Positions 1 through 12,200 of a stretch of 51,141 nt of DNA are shown here, one piece after another (within the stretch, counting starts at the first letter, position 1; every line of letters begins with the position of its first letter). The translations under genes were made by a program, and so were the position numbers. The notes below the pieces were generated by a model, which searched no databases, was not told where the DNA came from, and saw only the letters and a list, made by a program, of their open reading frames with translations. Source of the DNA: Nemertoderma westbladi (taxonomy: Eukaryota > Xenacoelomorpha > Nemertodermatida > Nemertodermatidae); contig JAUCBJ010001079.1 of assembly GCA_032718475.1 (NCBI GenBank), positions 1-51,141 on the forward strand, given 5' to 3'.

Positions 1-1
1 T

Positions 2-3000
2 TGGCAGGTTAAACTGCTAAAGGTCTTCAAAAGCGCGAACAATGACGCATGGAAAACTCTAGATAAAAGATACGGAAATACCGGAACTATAATTAATAAA
101 ACTCTAGAGAGACTGAAACAGGACGCGGGATCACTAGAAGACCCACAGAACATCCAGGAATTCTCCGACTCTATGAAGGATGCCTACTATACTCTGAAAC
201 CCTTAAATAAGGAGGACCAGGTGAACAACATTCTAAACCTCCGACAGATCGCCCGGAAGTTCCCCGGATGGCTACAAAGTAAGTGGGCCTATAAATGCGT
301 AGATCTTCGGCGAAGACATCCAGATCGAGATCCTAGCTTCCTTGAAATGTCGGCATTCCTGGACAATATCTCCGAAGCCATGAATGACTCGATGTTTTCA
401 AAACAGAGTCTCGCCAAGTTGGACGGAATAGAGAGCAACTCCAGGAGTAAGATACCCCCTCCAAAACCAAGATTCCGCCCCCCACCGGTGAGTACGATGG
501 CCATCACCATGGCCGAGGATTCCGACGACGAAGACTACGAGGAACCGACATCCGCCGAGGAATGGGCATGTTATCTCGCGAATTGGGCACCCGAGAGGGA
601 AGGCATCACAAACTCCCTGCTCTGTCTCTATTGTGGAGAGAAACATAAAGTTGAATTCTGCAGGAAGTTCCAGTTTACCGAACTCGTCCCACGCTTCGAA
701 GCGATTATGAAACACCGAGGATGCTTCCGGTGTCTTGGTACAGGTCACTACATTCGGGAGTGCGACCAAAGGTCGTGTTTTGCGGTTTGTAACGACCTAC
801 GCCATCACACGCTCCTCCACATCCCCGCGGACTTCGACTTCACTACCCTCCCTTTTCGGATTGAAACAAAGCGAAGAGGAGAAACGAACCACGTTTCTAA
901 AGGATCCCGGACAACCCAACGGAGAGAAACCAACCCGTTTAAAACCTCCACCAACGCATCACAAGTGACAAATATCTCAGCCACGATCAACCTGATAAAT
1001 CGCCATTACATGGTCTTTGCCAAGGTAATCCCAGTAAGAATTCAGGGAGTCGGCAAATCCTTAACGACGCTCGCGTTCCTTGATAACGGGTCGGACGGAA
1101 CCATCATCAACCGGGATTTCCTCGAGCAACTCGGCCTAGACTATGAACCTTGCAAACGGCCCATACAAACTATCACCGACAACAGAGAGGTAGACTCTGG
1201 GGAGGTGCAACTCCAGATGGAAGGAGTAATGAAGGGCTACGAAACGGTTAAGTTGACCATCAAGAACGCCTTGGTACACACAGACCTCCGAGTGCGGTTC
1301 CGACAATCGGCCGAGTACGCCCCTCTCATACAGCTAGATCGAGACGACGTAGACCTAAGGTGCCCGCCATTGGATGTAAACCGCATCACTCTAATGATCG
1401 GACTTGATACACCGGAACTACACATCCCCACCGGAGATATCGCCCGATCTATAAAACAGGATGACGGATTTTATGCTGAACGAACAATAATGGGATGGAC
1501 ACTCTGCGGCATCAAGGAAGAGACTACCGACACCTATACATACCTTCCTAAATGTCAGATCAAAGAGAAGGCAACCTCCGTGGGTTGTTGTTCGGTGACC
1601 GACCTCCACTCTCCATCACAGCGACACACCACGTTTGCAGCGAACCGAGCCACGGAGATTAAACAGTGTACCGGCCGAGAACAGTGGCACCACGTGAATG
1701 GGAAAGAAAATCCAGCGGACTTATCAAGCCGAGGCGCCACCCCAAAACAACTCGGTAAAAGTAAACTCTGGCTTACAGGCCCGGAATTCCTACAGCAGCC
1801 ACAATTAACATGGAGTACCCGATTCGACCCCGAACTCGATAGCGGAAAATACTCCGAGGACGATAAAGAGATCCGTAAAGTCCATAGAAGCAACGCAGTG
1901 GAAATTTATAGTTGTCTGACTGAGCCTGCAAAGGACTCGGGCAGGCACTATAACGTCGCGACGATCACTCAACCAGCGGCGTCTTTACATCTGTTGATCG
2001 AGCGAACTTCATCAATGAGACGGCTCATCCACCACATTATAACCCTCCGCAACTTCCTACGGTGGAAAGACAACAAACCGATAGTTCAACGGAGTATACA
2101 AGAACTCATTATCGCAGAGAAGTGTATCGTTGGATATGTCCAGAGAGAAAGTTTCCCCGATGAGTGGGAACAACTTAGTGCGGGCAAAACCTTGAAACCG
2201 GACAGCCCAGTCTACCAGCTGAGACCAATGATGGGAGAGGACAGACTGATCCGACTAAATACCCGGATGGCAAACGCCCCGGTCGAATATGAGGTTAAAT
2301 ACCCGGCGCTTCTGCCCGGAACGTCAACACTAGCCAAGCTATTAATTCAACAATGTCACGAGGAAAACCATCATGCAGGACAGAACTGGATTATAGCTAA
2401 TATAAGACAATGATATTGGATCACCCACATCCAGCCACTGATCCGGAAAGTGTTGAAACGTTGCTTTACCTGCAGAAGATATCTAGCACCACCACTCACC
2501 CAAAAGATGGCCGACTTACCAGCCACCCGTCTACAAGCAGATTCCCCACCGTTCTACGTCACCGGAGTGGACTGCTTCGGACCGTTTACGGTCATCGAAC
2601 GGCGATCCAACATCAAATGCTGGGGAGCCATCTTCACCTGCCTTAGGTCTAGGGCAATCTACCTAGACATTGTGGTAAACCTGACGCAACACGCATTCAT
2701 CAACGCTCTGCGTCGGTTCGTGGCGAACAATGGGACATGTCGCCACATGTATTCCGATAATGGTACAAACTTTGTGGGAGGAGAACGAGAACTTAGAGAG
2801 GCGATCGAGGGATGGTTTACCGACAACACCGCATCCCAAGTCTGGAAGGAACACCAGATACAGTGGCGTTTCCAGACCCCCTTAGCACCCCATACGAGCG
2901 GGGTATGGGAGAAACTGATCAACTTAGTGAAACGGTCCATGCGCGTCGCTCTAGGAGACACCCGGGTAACCCATGACACCCTCCGCACAACATTCTGCGA

Positions 3001-3655
3001 GATCACGGCTACCCTGAACAACCGGCCCATTGTCCCTATCCGCGACGACCCCACAGACCTGGAGCCCCTCACTCCTAACCACCTACTGGGGAGACCCAAA
3101 ACCCATGTTCTCCCAGAGACCATGTTTCCGGATCCTAGCGATATCGCGAGACATACAAATTGGAAGAAGGCCCAAGCGTTGGCAGCGCATTGGTGGAGAA
3201 TCTGGGCCCAGGAGTACCTCATAACCCTCCGGACCAGGAGGAAGTGGAACAACACCTACAGGAATGTTGCAGTTGGCGACATGGTATTAGTAAAAGAAGA
3301 TCTCAAAGACCGCGTCCACTGGCCTGTGGCGCGAGTCGTGACCATACACACGAGCAAAGACGGACTTGCGAGGACTGTGACGATACGAACGGCAAAGGGC
3401 CACTACCAATGCCCTATCCAGAGGCTGTGCCTTCTTGAAGGCAATGACAGTGGTGATTCTACGAGAGGTGATAAGTTCCCTACTCAGGATCCTGCTGCGG
3501 ACATTGGTGACAATTATAAAAAGGGCCACTACCAACGCCCTATCCAGAGGCTGTGCCTTCTTGAAGGCAATGACAGTGGTGATTCTACGAGAGGTGATAT
3601 GTTCCCTACTACGGATCCTGCTGCAGACATTGGTGACAATGATAAACCCGTTTAA
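2..3655 (+). pseudogene. BEL/Pao retrotransposon gag-pol remnant lacking reverse transcriptase
   Basis: One frame is open from the left window edge to 3655, broken only by a TGA at 2411-2413. In order it shows the end of a DUF1759-type gag region, two zinc knuckles (C-x2-C-x3-H-x4-C from about nt 620 and C-x2-C-x4-H-x4-C from about nt 722), an A17-type aspartic protease with LDNGSDGTII (Asp codon at 1082), then directly the tail of RNase H with KENPADLSSRG (about 1706-1738). The whole reverse transcriptase and most of RNase H, expected between protease and this motif, are missing without loss of frame. An H2C2 zinc domain follows, split by the TGA, then the integrase core (GVDCFGPF, YSDNGTNF, then HTSGVWEKL) and a DUF5641-type C-terminal domain (about 3150-3430). 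The TGA sits where a CGA codon would fit, so a CpG transition is likely. The copy cannot move by itself. Family assignment is firm. Confidence 0.9.
3395..3646 (+). repeat. 126-bp tandem duplication at the 3' end of the BEL pol frame
   Basis: The block that starts AAGGGCCACTACCAA recurs 126 bp later (3395 and 3521) with few changes. The period is 42 codons, so the frame is kept and the protein ends in two near-identical 42-residue tails containing IQRLCLLEGNDSGDSTRGD. Confidence 0.9.
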
Positions 3656-4904
3656 ACCTTTCTCATCCTGTTGACAAACTTTAAACTGTGATTTACTGAC
3701 AATGAAAATGGACCCCCCTTTAAACAACTGTAACCACGCAATGGTATAATTGTTTACTCGTGTGTTATGTGGAGTCCAGCGTCACCCTGCAGATGTTTCG
3801 ACTGACGCAGGGTCGTTTATGTATTGTTTACCCTGATTTTGGTCATCGGGACCAACGATATTGGATTATTGGAAATGGTAAAGATTTGAAGTGGAATTCA
3901 TTGTATTCATTGCAGTATGTTATGTTGTCCGTTGCGTGCGCAGTTCGGGGCGTAGGCGGTGTAACGAGTCCAGCTGTAGATCCCGGATTGCCGCGTAACA
4001 CCCCCTCTATCCCGTTATTCTGGTGGGTCCATGGTACATCCACATGACTTCGACGATAGGGGGTTTTATGTTCTCAGTCGCGTTATTCTGGTGGGACCGT
4101 TACGTGGATTTTGGGGCGTAGGCGGTGTAATGAGTCCAGCTGTAGATCCCAGAATGTTGCGTAACCCCATCCCACATGACTTCGTCGGCTGAGCTTTACG
4201 TTGTTGGGAGTGTTATTCTGGTGGGTCCCTGGTGCATTCCACGTGACTTCACTCCCAGCGTCTTCATTGTCCGTTACGTGTGCAGTTTGGGGCGTAGGCA
4301 GTGTAATGAGTCCAGCTGTAGATCCCAGATTGCCGCGTAACACCCCTTCCACAACGAAAATTGACCAAAGAAGATGATTGAATGTAGTTGGAAATGATGA
4401 AAAGAAACAGACAACTCTACTATAAACCGAATGATGACGCGTATGATGATGAAAATGTAATGATGCGCACCCTGGTGCTGCGCTTATAACAAATGATGAT
4501 AGCCGGGGGGCTATAACCCCAATGATGATGTGGAAGTAAATGAAATGTGAAATAAATGAATAAATGGTGGAACTAAATGATGAAATATATGTGGAAATAA
4601 ATGAAATGTGAAATGAAATAATGAGAAATGAAAAAAGACGAAAAAAAAATGTATAAAATGTATTAATAAAGAATTGAAAAAAGAAGAGGACATAAAAGTC
4701 ATAAAACTGGTTGGATATAAATGTATAGCTATAGTAACTGTAAATGCTGAATGTATTAGCAATAAGATGATAGATGCCTATATAGCAATGTTATTTAATA
4801 AACTGAATTAAATAAAAAACTGAATTATTCTGCAATCACTATAGTTTCAGACTTTCTGGATTTATAATTAACTGATCTAATTTGCAACGGACATAATCGT
4901 AAAT
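3656..4904 (+). other. Non-coding spacer between pol and the third ORF, with a threefold repeated module
   Basis: No credible gene is seen in about 1.25 kb. A module with GGGGCGTAGGCGGTGTAA and GAGTCCAGCTGTAGATCCC occurs three times, near 3947, 4113 and 4290, each followed by a GCGTAAC motif. Between them lie copies of GTTATTCTGGTGGG (about 4014, 4083, 4212). From about 4490 to 4900 the sequence is AT-rich and dominated by AAATGA-like words. Confidence 0.7.
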
Positions 4905-7505
4905 ATGGACCCAAACCGCCAAATTATCGGCGAATTACGTAATACGATAGATATACTGGAATATCCGCAACCTGGATCACCTAACTTTGATACGAATTGG
5001 AACGCCCTGATAAATGAGAATGTGCGAGTCGTTAAATTCACCGGACGAGAGGGACCGGACTCCAAGAATCTGCGAGCCCTCCGGTTGGCCGATGCTAGTA
5101 CGAGACTGAAAAGAACTCGGAACGCAAAGGCCACCGGAGAGGACGAGATGTCGTACTGGGATACGTTCCGGCAAAGCGTCTACAAATCCCGATGTCTGAT
5201 ATACGACAACGAAGGAAACGCGACGCCCACCTCGAAAGCGATTACGTTGGCGAGATGTCAAAGTTTCGTCGACGACAAGAATACATACCTCGCCCACTGG
5301 GGAAACCTGTCGGAGTGTACGGCGACGCTACGAGAGGAACGTATATCGATCATCCAGAATCGCGACGACTACCAGGAAAAGTACGGGGCGAAAGAATACG
5401 GTCGATCCTTCGTCGTCGTCCTCGGAACCCTGGACGGTTTGGTATTGGTGTGTCGAATATTCCCGACACCCAGACAGGAAGTGCAGGCAGCCGGAGCGAT
5501 CAGGTTACTACCTCCGGAAGTCCAAAAGATCCTCTTCTACTTCGACGTCATTAAAATTGGGTCGGATATAAAAGCGGACGTCCGGAACGACTACGGGAAT
5601 GCTCCTTTAGGAAGAGACCGTCGAGATGACCTCAACACCCTTAGTCATTGCGTCGACACCCAAACGCTATTAGCCTGGTTACGATTCGCCGAGTTCATGC
5701 GAGGATTTCGAGAGGTGAGACCGACGAAATCCGGGATTGGCTACCTCGCCGTGCTAAACGGCGGCATCGACTTCAAACCTCAGAAATTCCAGGATTATAA
5801 TAAAATATATGATGGATACCCGGGATTAGAAATAAAGAGCGAGCGAGAGGGTCGATGGAAGGACGTTGAGAGAAAGTGGACGTTACACCAAAGGTGGGAG
5901 AATCCGGATCGACGGAGCTACATCTACGTTGTTATGGAATCATACACCGTCGCGAAGTTTATCTGTAAAACTCTCGATAACCTCATTACGGCGGTTCCTC
6001 TTTCCTTCGTCGACTACGACTGGAACGAGGTTATAAACCACGCGTTTAAAGCGGTCGAGAACATTACACCAGGAGAGACGAAAACGCTCACCGTTATCGA
6101 TTCCTGGGACGAGAACGGACCTTACGACATCCCCACGATTACCGATCTTCTCGAAGCGGAGGAGCCTCTGATTTCTTAGGAAGGGGAAGAACTATGGCTA
6201 CAGGAGGGCGTTCTATTATCCACCCCAAAGCGACAACTCGAGCCGGAAGCCGCGTACGGACCGGCCGCCAAACGGGTTGCCTCCGCCGAGCCTGCGACGG
6301 AAGCGGGTGCTTCCTTCCCACGCGGCTCCGGTAGCCTTGCGAGGGAGGTAGCTACTACCTCTGCATTGAGCGACTTAGGTGACATATGCCAAAGGTTATC
6401 CCCATATCCTTTCCCGGGTGGCGAAGACTGGTCTTCGGAGATTCCGAGTACCAGCAATCAACGGTCCCGCTCAGCGATACTGGTTGAAAAAGGTCCCAGC
6501 GCTGCGCCGACTCCCGACGATCTCCTCGGTATCCCTCCGTCGAAAACCCCGGCACCTCTTCGCCGACCAGCGGTGGCTACTACACCTTCCGTTCCTCAGG
6601 ATCCGATGCGATTAACCAGTTGGTACGCCGAGCAAACCGAATGGATCCACCACCAGAAACGGTCATCCGAGTTGAGACCGGCAGGACACAAAGAAGGTTA
6701 TCGGAGCGAGAACCTACTACGCAAAAGCCCAGCCTTTCGCGGGCTACCGGCCACTGCGAATATTCAGAAGAGCGATCGACAACTCGAGTACTACGTCGGC
6801 ATTCCGATTCCAATATTCCCCGGTCAAGAGATGCAGCTGGAGGTGTGCGGTAACTGCGGTTCGGAGCAGTGCCCACGTGGTAGTAGAAATCGGGTTACCG
6901 ATTCGTGTCTCCAGCTCATCGGGATACTTTATTGCCCATACTGTGCGACATCGGGCCACGACGTTTCCGTCTGTCCGATCCTATATAACCTCTGCACTAC
7001 GTGCGGGTTCCGTGGACATTCCGCTAGCCCCCGCTGCTATATCAAATGTCCTACTAAAGACGTTACCGCTATGGGAAATATGGTCATGTTTGAGACCTAC
7101 GCAAACAGCCACGTAAGGACCAAGGTTCGGAGAAACGCTCGGAATATTGCGCAGGAGATGGCGTGCGGGTATTTCTCCTTCCCGGAATGCCTCCACACGT
7201 CGGCCACGCTACCTTTCCATTACGTGGATCTGTTGCTGAGCGCCGGATTATTCGGCCCATTCAAAGTCATTAGACGCTTATACTCGTATAAAGAGGAGTT
7301 TGGTGACGGAGAGTGGTTCCTAGAGGTGCGCAACACCGAGTTGGAAAGACGAACCGATATGATCCCGATGCCATCGAAAGGAAGAGCCGCCAGGAGACAA
7401 GCCGAAGCGTTGCTCACGATGGATGTTGACGCTCCCCTTCCAGCTCTAGCGATCGATGAGAGTCGACGGGCGAAGAGGAGAAAGGCGTATCAGAGAAAGA
7501 AATAG
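4905..7505 (+). CDS. Third ORF of the LTR element: exonuclease-like half, in-frame UAG, zinc-knuckle half
   Basis: ATG at 4905 opens a frame that runs to TAG at 7503-7505, interrupted by a single TAG at 6177-6179. The first 424 residues look like a degenerate DEDD 3'-5' exonuclease of the WRN/RNase D type. Residues 201-225 carry a leucine/proline helix followed by IKIGSDIKAD (motif II, Asp225); VDT lies at 250-252; W322-x-L and YVVMES (341-346) match motif III with Glu in place of Asp. Motif I (DxE) is not evident near residues 168-187. After the UAG the frame is open for 441 more residues, with a C-x4-C/C-x2-C region, a CCHC knuckle C-x2-C-x4-H-x4-C (about nt 6934-6975), and C-x2-C-x4-H-x5-C (about nt 6994-7040), ending in a basic tail. 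The ORF lies between integrase and polypurine tract plus LTR, so it probably belongs to the BEL element. There is no signal peptide and no clear membrane anchor, so it is not an evident envelope. The exonuclease assignment is by eye from motif spacing. Confidence 0.6.
6177..6179 (+). other. Single in-frame UAG dividing the third ORF
   Basis: The frame before (from 4905) and after (to 7505) this TAG is the same, with no other stop in 2.6 kb. The next bases are GAAGGGGAAG. This may be a readthrough signal, as between gag and pol in some retroelements, or a single recent nonsense change. The sequence alone does not decide. Confidence 0.6.
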
Positions 7506-7664
7506 TGGACCGGGATATTCCAGGAACATTTATTGAACATTTATTTTTATACACATATATATCTATAAACTCTAGGCCAAATTAATTAAGACTATGCAAT
7601 ATTAAATTTGGGTTTTTTATATTGGGAATGACCTACGCAAACTCAATCTACCGATAGACCTCAC

Positions 7665-7683
7665 GAAGATCATTGGGGGGGAC
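7665..7683 (+). promoter_or_regulatory. Polypurine tract before the 3' LTR
   Basis: A short purine-rich run (ATTGGGGGGGA) ends immediately before the TG that begins the LTR. This is the expected place for the plus-strand primer of an LTR retrotransposon. Confidence 0.55.
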
Positions 7684-9208
7684 TGTTCGCGGTATTTCAA
7701 CTTTTCATAACGCAAGTTGAATATTTTTTGTATTTATTTAAAATGATTATTCCGATATCACTACTGGGTGCAGGACCATGGGTTTTGGGCACTTTCAATG
7801 AACTGGGGGCGATTTATGGGCGAATATTGGGGCAACTTAAAGGGTATGGGAATAATTTCATATTTATAAGGGCCAGGGGTGGGAGGCAAAGTTAAGCAGT
7901 ATTCAGGTTAGCCTGAGTACTATTAGGCCCTGGCCAACTTCCTGCTGCCTGTAGAGGTGGATTTGGTAACGCGCCAGGCCTAAAGGACAAGGACTGCCCT
8001 TAGCGGCCCCTGGCCAACAGCAGTTATTACGAGCCTGAAAAGGACATCGGAACGCCAGCTGCTTGCGCCAGGGATTCGCGACGGGAAACGACAGCCCCCT
8101 TAGCTAAGCCGTACTGGTTCTCGATGACCGATCCCTTCGGGGTTCGCGAGGGGTGGGACGGACATGCGAAAGGGTGGCCGACTAACAGAGGATGGGTTTG
8201 ACGAGGACTGCCCTTAGCGGTCTCTGGTCAACAGCAGTTATTACGAGCCTGAAAAGGACATCGGAACGCCGGCTGCTTGTACCAGGGATTTGCGATGGGA
8301 ACCGACGACAGACCCCTTAGCTAAGCCGTACTGGTTCTCGATGACCGATCCCATCAGGGTTCGTGAGGGGTGGGACGGACATGCGACGGGGTCGAAAGAC
8401 AAAGGACTGGACGCTACTGGCCTACTGACTGTTCGGAGCAGTTTCTCGGCTGCCGAAGCGACTATGAGCCTGAATAAGGACTCGGAAAGCCTAGGTGGTT
8501 GGGTCTCTGCGATGAACCGATGGACCCCTAGCCAAGCCGTACTGGTTCTCGATGATCGATCCCTTTGGGGATCGGGAGGGGTGGGACGGATACGCGAACG
8601 GGTCCACCGACATGACAGACTCCTAGCCAAGCCGTACTGGTTCTCGATGATCGATCCCTTCGGGGATCGGGAGGGGTGGGACGGATAAGCGACAGAGTCT
8701 ACCAACTGGACCGACCCTTAGCCAAGCCATGCTGGTTCTCGATGATCGATCCCTTCGGGGTTCGGGAGGGGTGGAACGGACACGCAACAGGGTCGACCGA
8801 CACCAACACTACGGCACTAAGACCAGGACTGGGGAACATTAGGTAGGCTAAAATCTGGGGAACATTGGGTAGGCTAAAATCTGAGCGAACAGTGGGTAAT
8901 TAAGTAATATACTGTAGGGATTTATATTGTCGTGTATAATTATTGTGAATATTTGGTGTATATTGATTTGGGGAAGCCCAATTAATTATCAAACAAGATT
9001 CAATGTTGTTGAACAGGATTCAACTGTAGGAAGTTACATTAAAGAGTATATCCAACCAATGCAATTTTTCCTCAACCGCAATCCTGCATTCAAGATATCA
9101 TTCCTTCTCCACAATCAATATCCGGTGACTGGCCGGGACTCTGTGGTCTGTAAAGACACGTCTCCAGCATCGGCGTTTTCCCCCCTGGTGTTTGGGATAA
9201 CGGCAACA
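7684..9208 (+). mobile_element. Left LTR copy (1.5 kb)
   Basis: The segment starts TGTTCGCGGTATTTCAAC and ends GGGATAACGGCAACA. It is nearly identical to 13247-14674, apart from one extra internal unit. A core containing AAGCCGTACTGGTTCTCGAT occurs five times (about 8108, 8324, 8538, 8629, 8724), each followed by CGATCCCTT and GGGGTGGGACGGA-like sequence. The TG...CA ends, the polypurine tract in front and the gag frame after the second copy support LTR status. It contains no gene of its own. Confidence 0.8.
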
Positions 9209-12200
9209 CTGTATCTACCTGCCGTCTCTCACTTGCACTCTGATTTCGGTCAGCGGGCCAGGGAACCTGCTGTATCTACCTCCCGTCTCTCACTTGCACT
9301 CTGAGTTCGGCCAGCGGGCCAGGGAACCTGCTGTATCTACCTCCCGTCTCTCACTTACACTCTGAGTTCGGCCAGCGGACCAGGGAACCTGCTGTATCTA
9401 CCTCCCGTCTCTCACTAGCACTCTGAGTTCGGCCAGCGGGCCAGGGAACCTGCTGTATCTACCTCCTGTCTCTCACTAACACTCTGAGTTCGGCCAGCGG
9501 GCCAGGGAACCTGCTGTATCTACCTCCCGTCTCTCACTTGCACTCTGAGTTCGGCCAGCGGGCCAGGGAACCTGCTGTATCTACCTCCCGTCTCTCACTT
9601 GCACTCTGAGTTCGGCCAGCGGGCCAGGGAACCTGCTGTATCTACCTCCCGTCTCTCACTAACACTCTGAGTTCGGCCAGCGGGCCAGGGAACCTGCTTT
9701 ATCTACCTCCCGTCTCTCACTAACACTCTGAGTTCGGCCAGCGGGCCAGGGAACCTGCTGTATCTACCTCCCGTCTCTCACTAGCACTCTGAGTTCGGCC
9801 AGCGGGCCAGGGAACCTGCTGTATCTACCTCCCGTCTCTCACTTACACTCTGAGTTCGGTCAGCGGGCCAGGGAACCTGCTGTATCTACCTCCCGTCTCT
9901 CACTTACACTCTGAGTTCGGTCAGCGGGCCAGGGAACCTGCTGTATCTACCTCCCGTCTCTCACTTACACTCTGAGTTCGGCCAGCGGGCCAGGGAACCT
10001 GCTGTATCTACCTCCCGTCTCTCACTAACACTCTGAGTTCGGCCAGCGGGCCAGGGAACCTGCTGTATCTACCTCCCGTCTCTCACTTACACTCTGAGTT
10101 CGGCCAGCGGGCCAGGGAACCTGCTATATCTACCTCCCGTCTCTCACTAACACTCTGAGTTCGGCCAGCGGGCCAGGGAACCTGCTGTATCTACCTCCCG
10201 TCTCTCACTTACACTCTGGGTTCGGTCAGCGGGCCAGGGAACCTGCTGTATCTACCTCCCGTCTCTCACTTGCACTCTTGTGTTCGGCCAGCGGGCCAGG
10301 GAACCTGCTGTATCTACCTCCTGTCTCTCACTTACACTCTGAGTTCGGCCAGCGGGCCAGGGAACCTGCTGTATCTACCTCCCGTCTCTCACTAACACTC
10401 TGAGTTCGGCCAGCGGGCCAGGGAACCTGCTGTATCTACCTCCCGTCTCTCACTTACACTCTGAGTTCGGCCAGCGGGCCAGGGAACCTGCTGTATCTAC
10501 CTCCCGTCTCTCACTTACACTCTGAGTTCGGCCAGCGGACCAGGGAACCGGCTGTATCTACCTCCTGTATCTCACTTGCACTCTGAGTTCGGCCAGCGGG
10601 CCAGGGAACCTGCTGTATCTACCTCCCGTCTCTCACTAACCACTCTGAGTTCGGCCAGCGGGCCAGGGAACCTGCTATATCTACCTCCCGTCTCTCACTA
10701 ACACTCTGAGTTCGGCCAGCGGGCCAGGGAACCTGCTGTATCTACCTCCCGTCTCTCACTTACACTCTGAGTTCGGTCAGCGGGCCAGGGAACCTGCTGT
10801 ATCTACCTCCTGTCTCTCACTTACACTCTGAGTTCGGCCAGCGGGCCAGGGAACCTGCTGTATCTACCTCCCGTCTCTCACTAACACTCTGAGTTCGGCC
10901 AGCGGGCCAGGGAACCTGCTGTATCTACCTCCCGTCTCTCACTTACACTCTGGGTTCGGTCAGCGGGCCAGGGAACCTGCTGTATCTACCTCCCGTCTCT
11001 CACTAACACTCTTGTGTTCGGCCAGCGGGCCAGGGAACCTGCTGTATCTACCTCCTGTCTCTCACTTACACTCTGAGTTCGGCCAGCGGGCCAGGGAACC
11101 TGCTGTATCTACCTCCCGTCTCTCACTAACACTCTTGTGTTCGGCCAGCGGGCCAGGGAACCTGCTGTATCTACCTCCTGTCTCTCACTTACACTCTGAG
11201 TTCGGCCAGCGGGCCAGGGAACCTGCTGTATCTACCTCCTGTCTCTCACTTACACTCTGAGTTCGGCCAGCGGACCAGGGAACCTGCTGTATCTACCTCC
11301 TGTATCTCACTTGCACTCTGAGTTCGGCCAGCGGGCCAGGGAACCTGCTGTATCTACCTCCCGTCTCTCACTAACCACTCTGAGTTCGGCCAGCGGGCCA
11401 GGGAACCTGCTATATCTACCTGCCGTCTCTCACTAACACTCTGAGTTCGGCCAGCGGGCCAGGGAACCTGCTGTATCTACCTCCCGTCTCTCACTTACAC
11501 TCTGAGTTCGGTCAGCGGGCCAGGGAACCTGCTGTATCTACCTCCTGTCTCTCACTTACACTCTGAGTTCGGCCAGCGGGCCAGGGAACCTGCTGTATCT
11601 ACCTCCCTTCTCTCACTTGCACTCTGAGTTCGGCCAGCGGACCAGGGAACCTGCTGTATCTACCTCCTGTATCTCACTTGCACTCTGAGTTCGGCCAGCG
11701 GGCCAGGGAACCTGCTGTATCTACCTCCCGTCTCTCACTAACCACTCTGAGTTCGGCCAGCGGGCCAGGGAACCTGCTATATCTACCTCCCGTCTCTCAC
11801 TAACACTCTGAGTTCGGCCAGCGGGCCAGGGAACCTGCTGTATCTACCTCCCGTCTCTCACTTACACTCTGAGTTCGGTCAGCGGGCCAGGGAACCTGCT
11901 GTATCTACCTCCTGTCTCTCACTTACACTCTGAGTTCGGCCAGCGGGCCAGGGAACCTGCTGTATCTACCTCCCGTCTCTCACTTACACTCTGAGTTCAG
12001 CCAGCAGGCCAGGGAACCTGCAGTATCTACCTCCCGTCTCTCACTAACACTCTTGTGTTCGGTCAGCGGGCCAGGGAACCTGCTGTATCTACCTCCCGTC
12101 TCTCACTAACACTCTGAGTTCGGCCAGCGGGCCAGGGAACCTGCTGTATCTACCTCCCGTCTCTCACTTACACTCTGAGTTCGGCCAGCGGGCCAGGGAA

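Noticed and set aside
5405-5465. Hydrophobic stretch in the third ORF as a membrane anchor of an envelope protein
   Set aside because: It is short, interrupted by Asp and Arg, and fits buried strands of the exonuclease-like fold better. There is no signal peptide at the start.
8241-8705. Open frames on both strands within the LTR copies
   Set aside because: They follow from the internal LTR repeat unit and differ between the two LTR copies.
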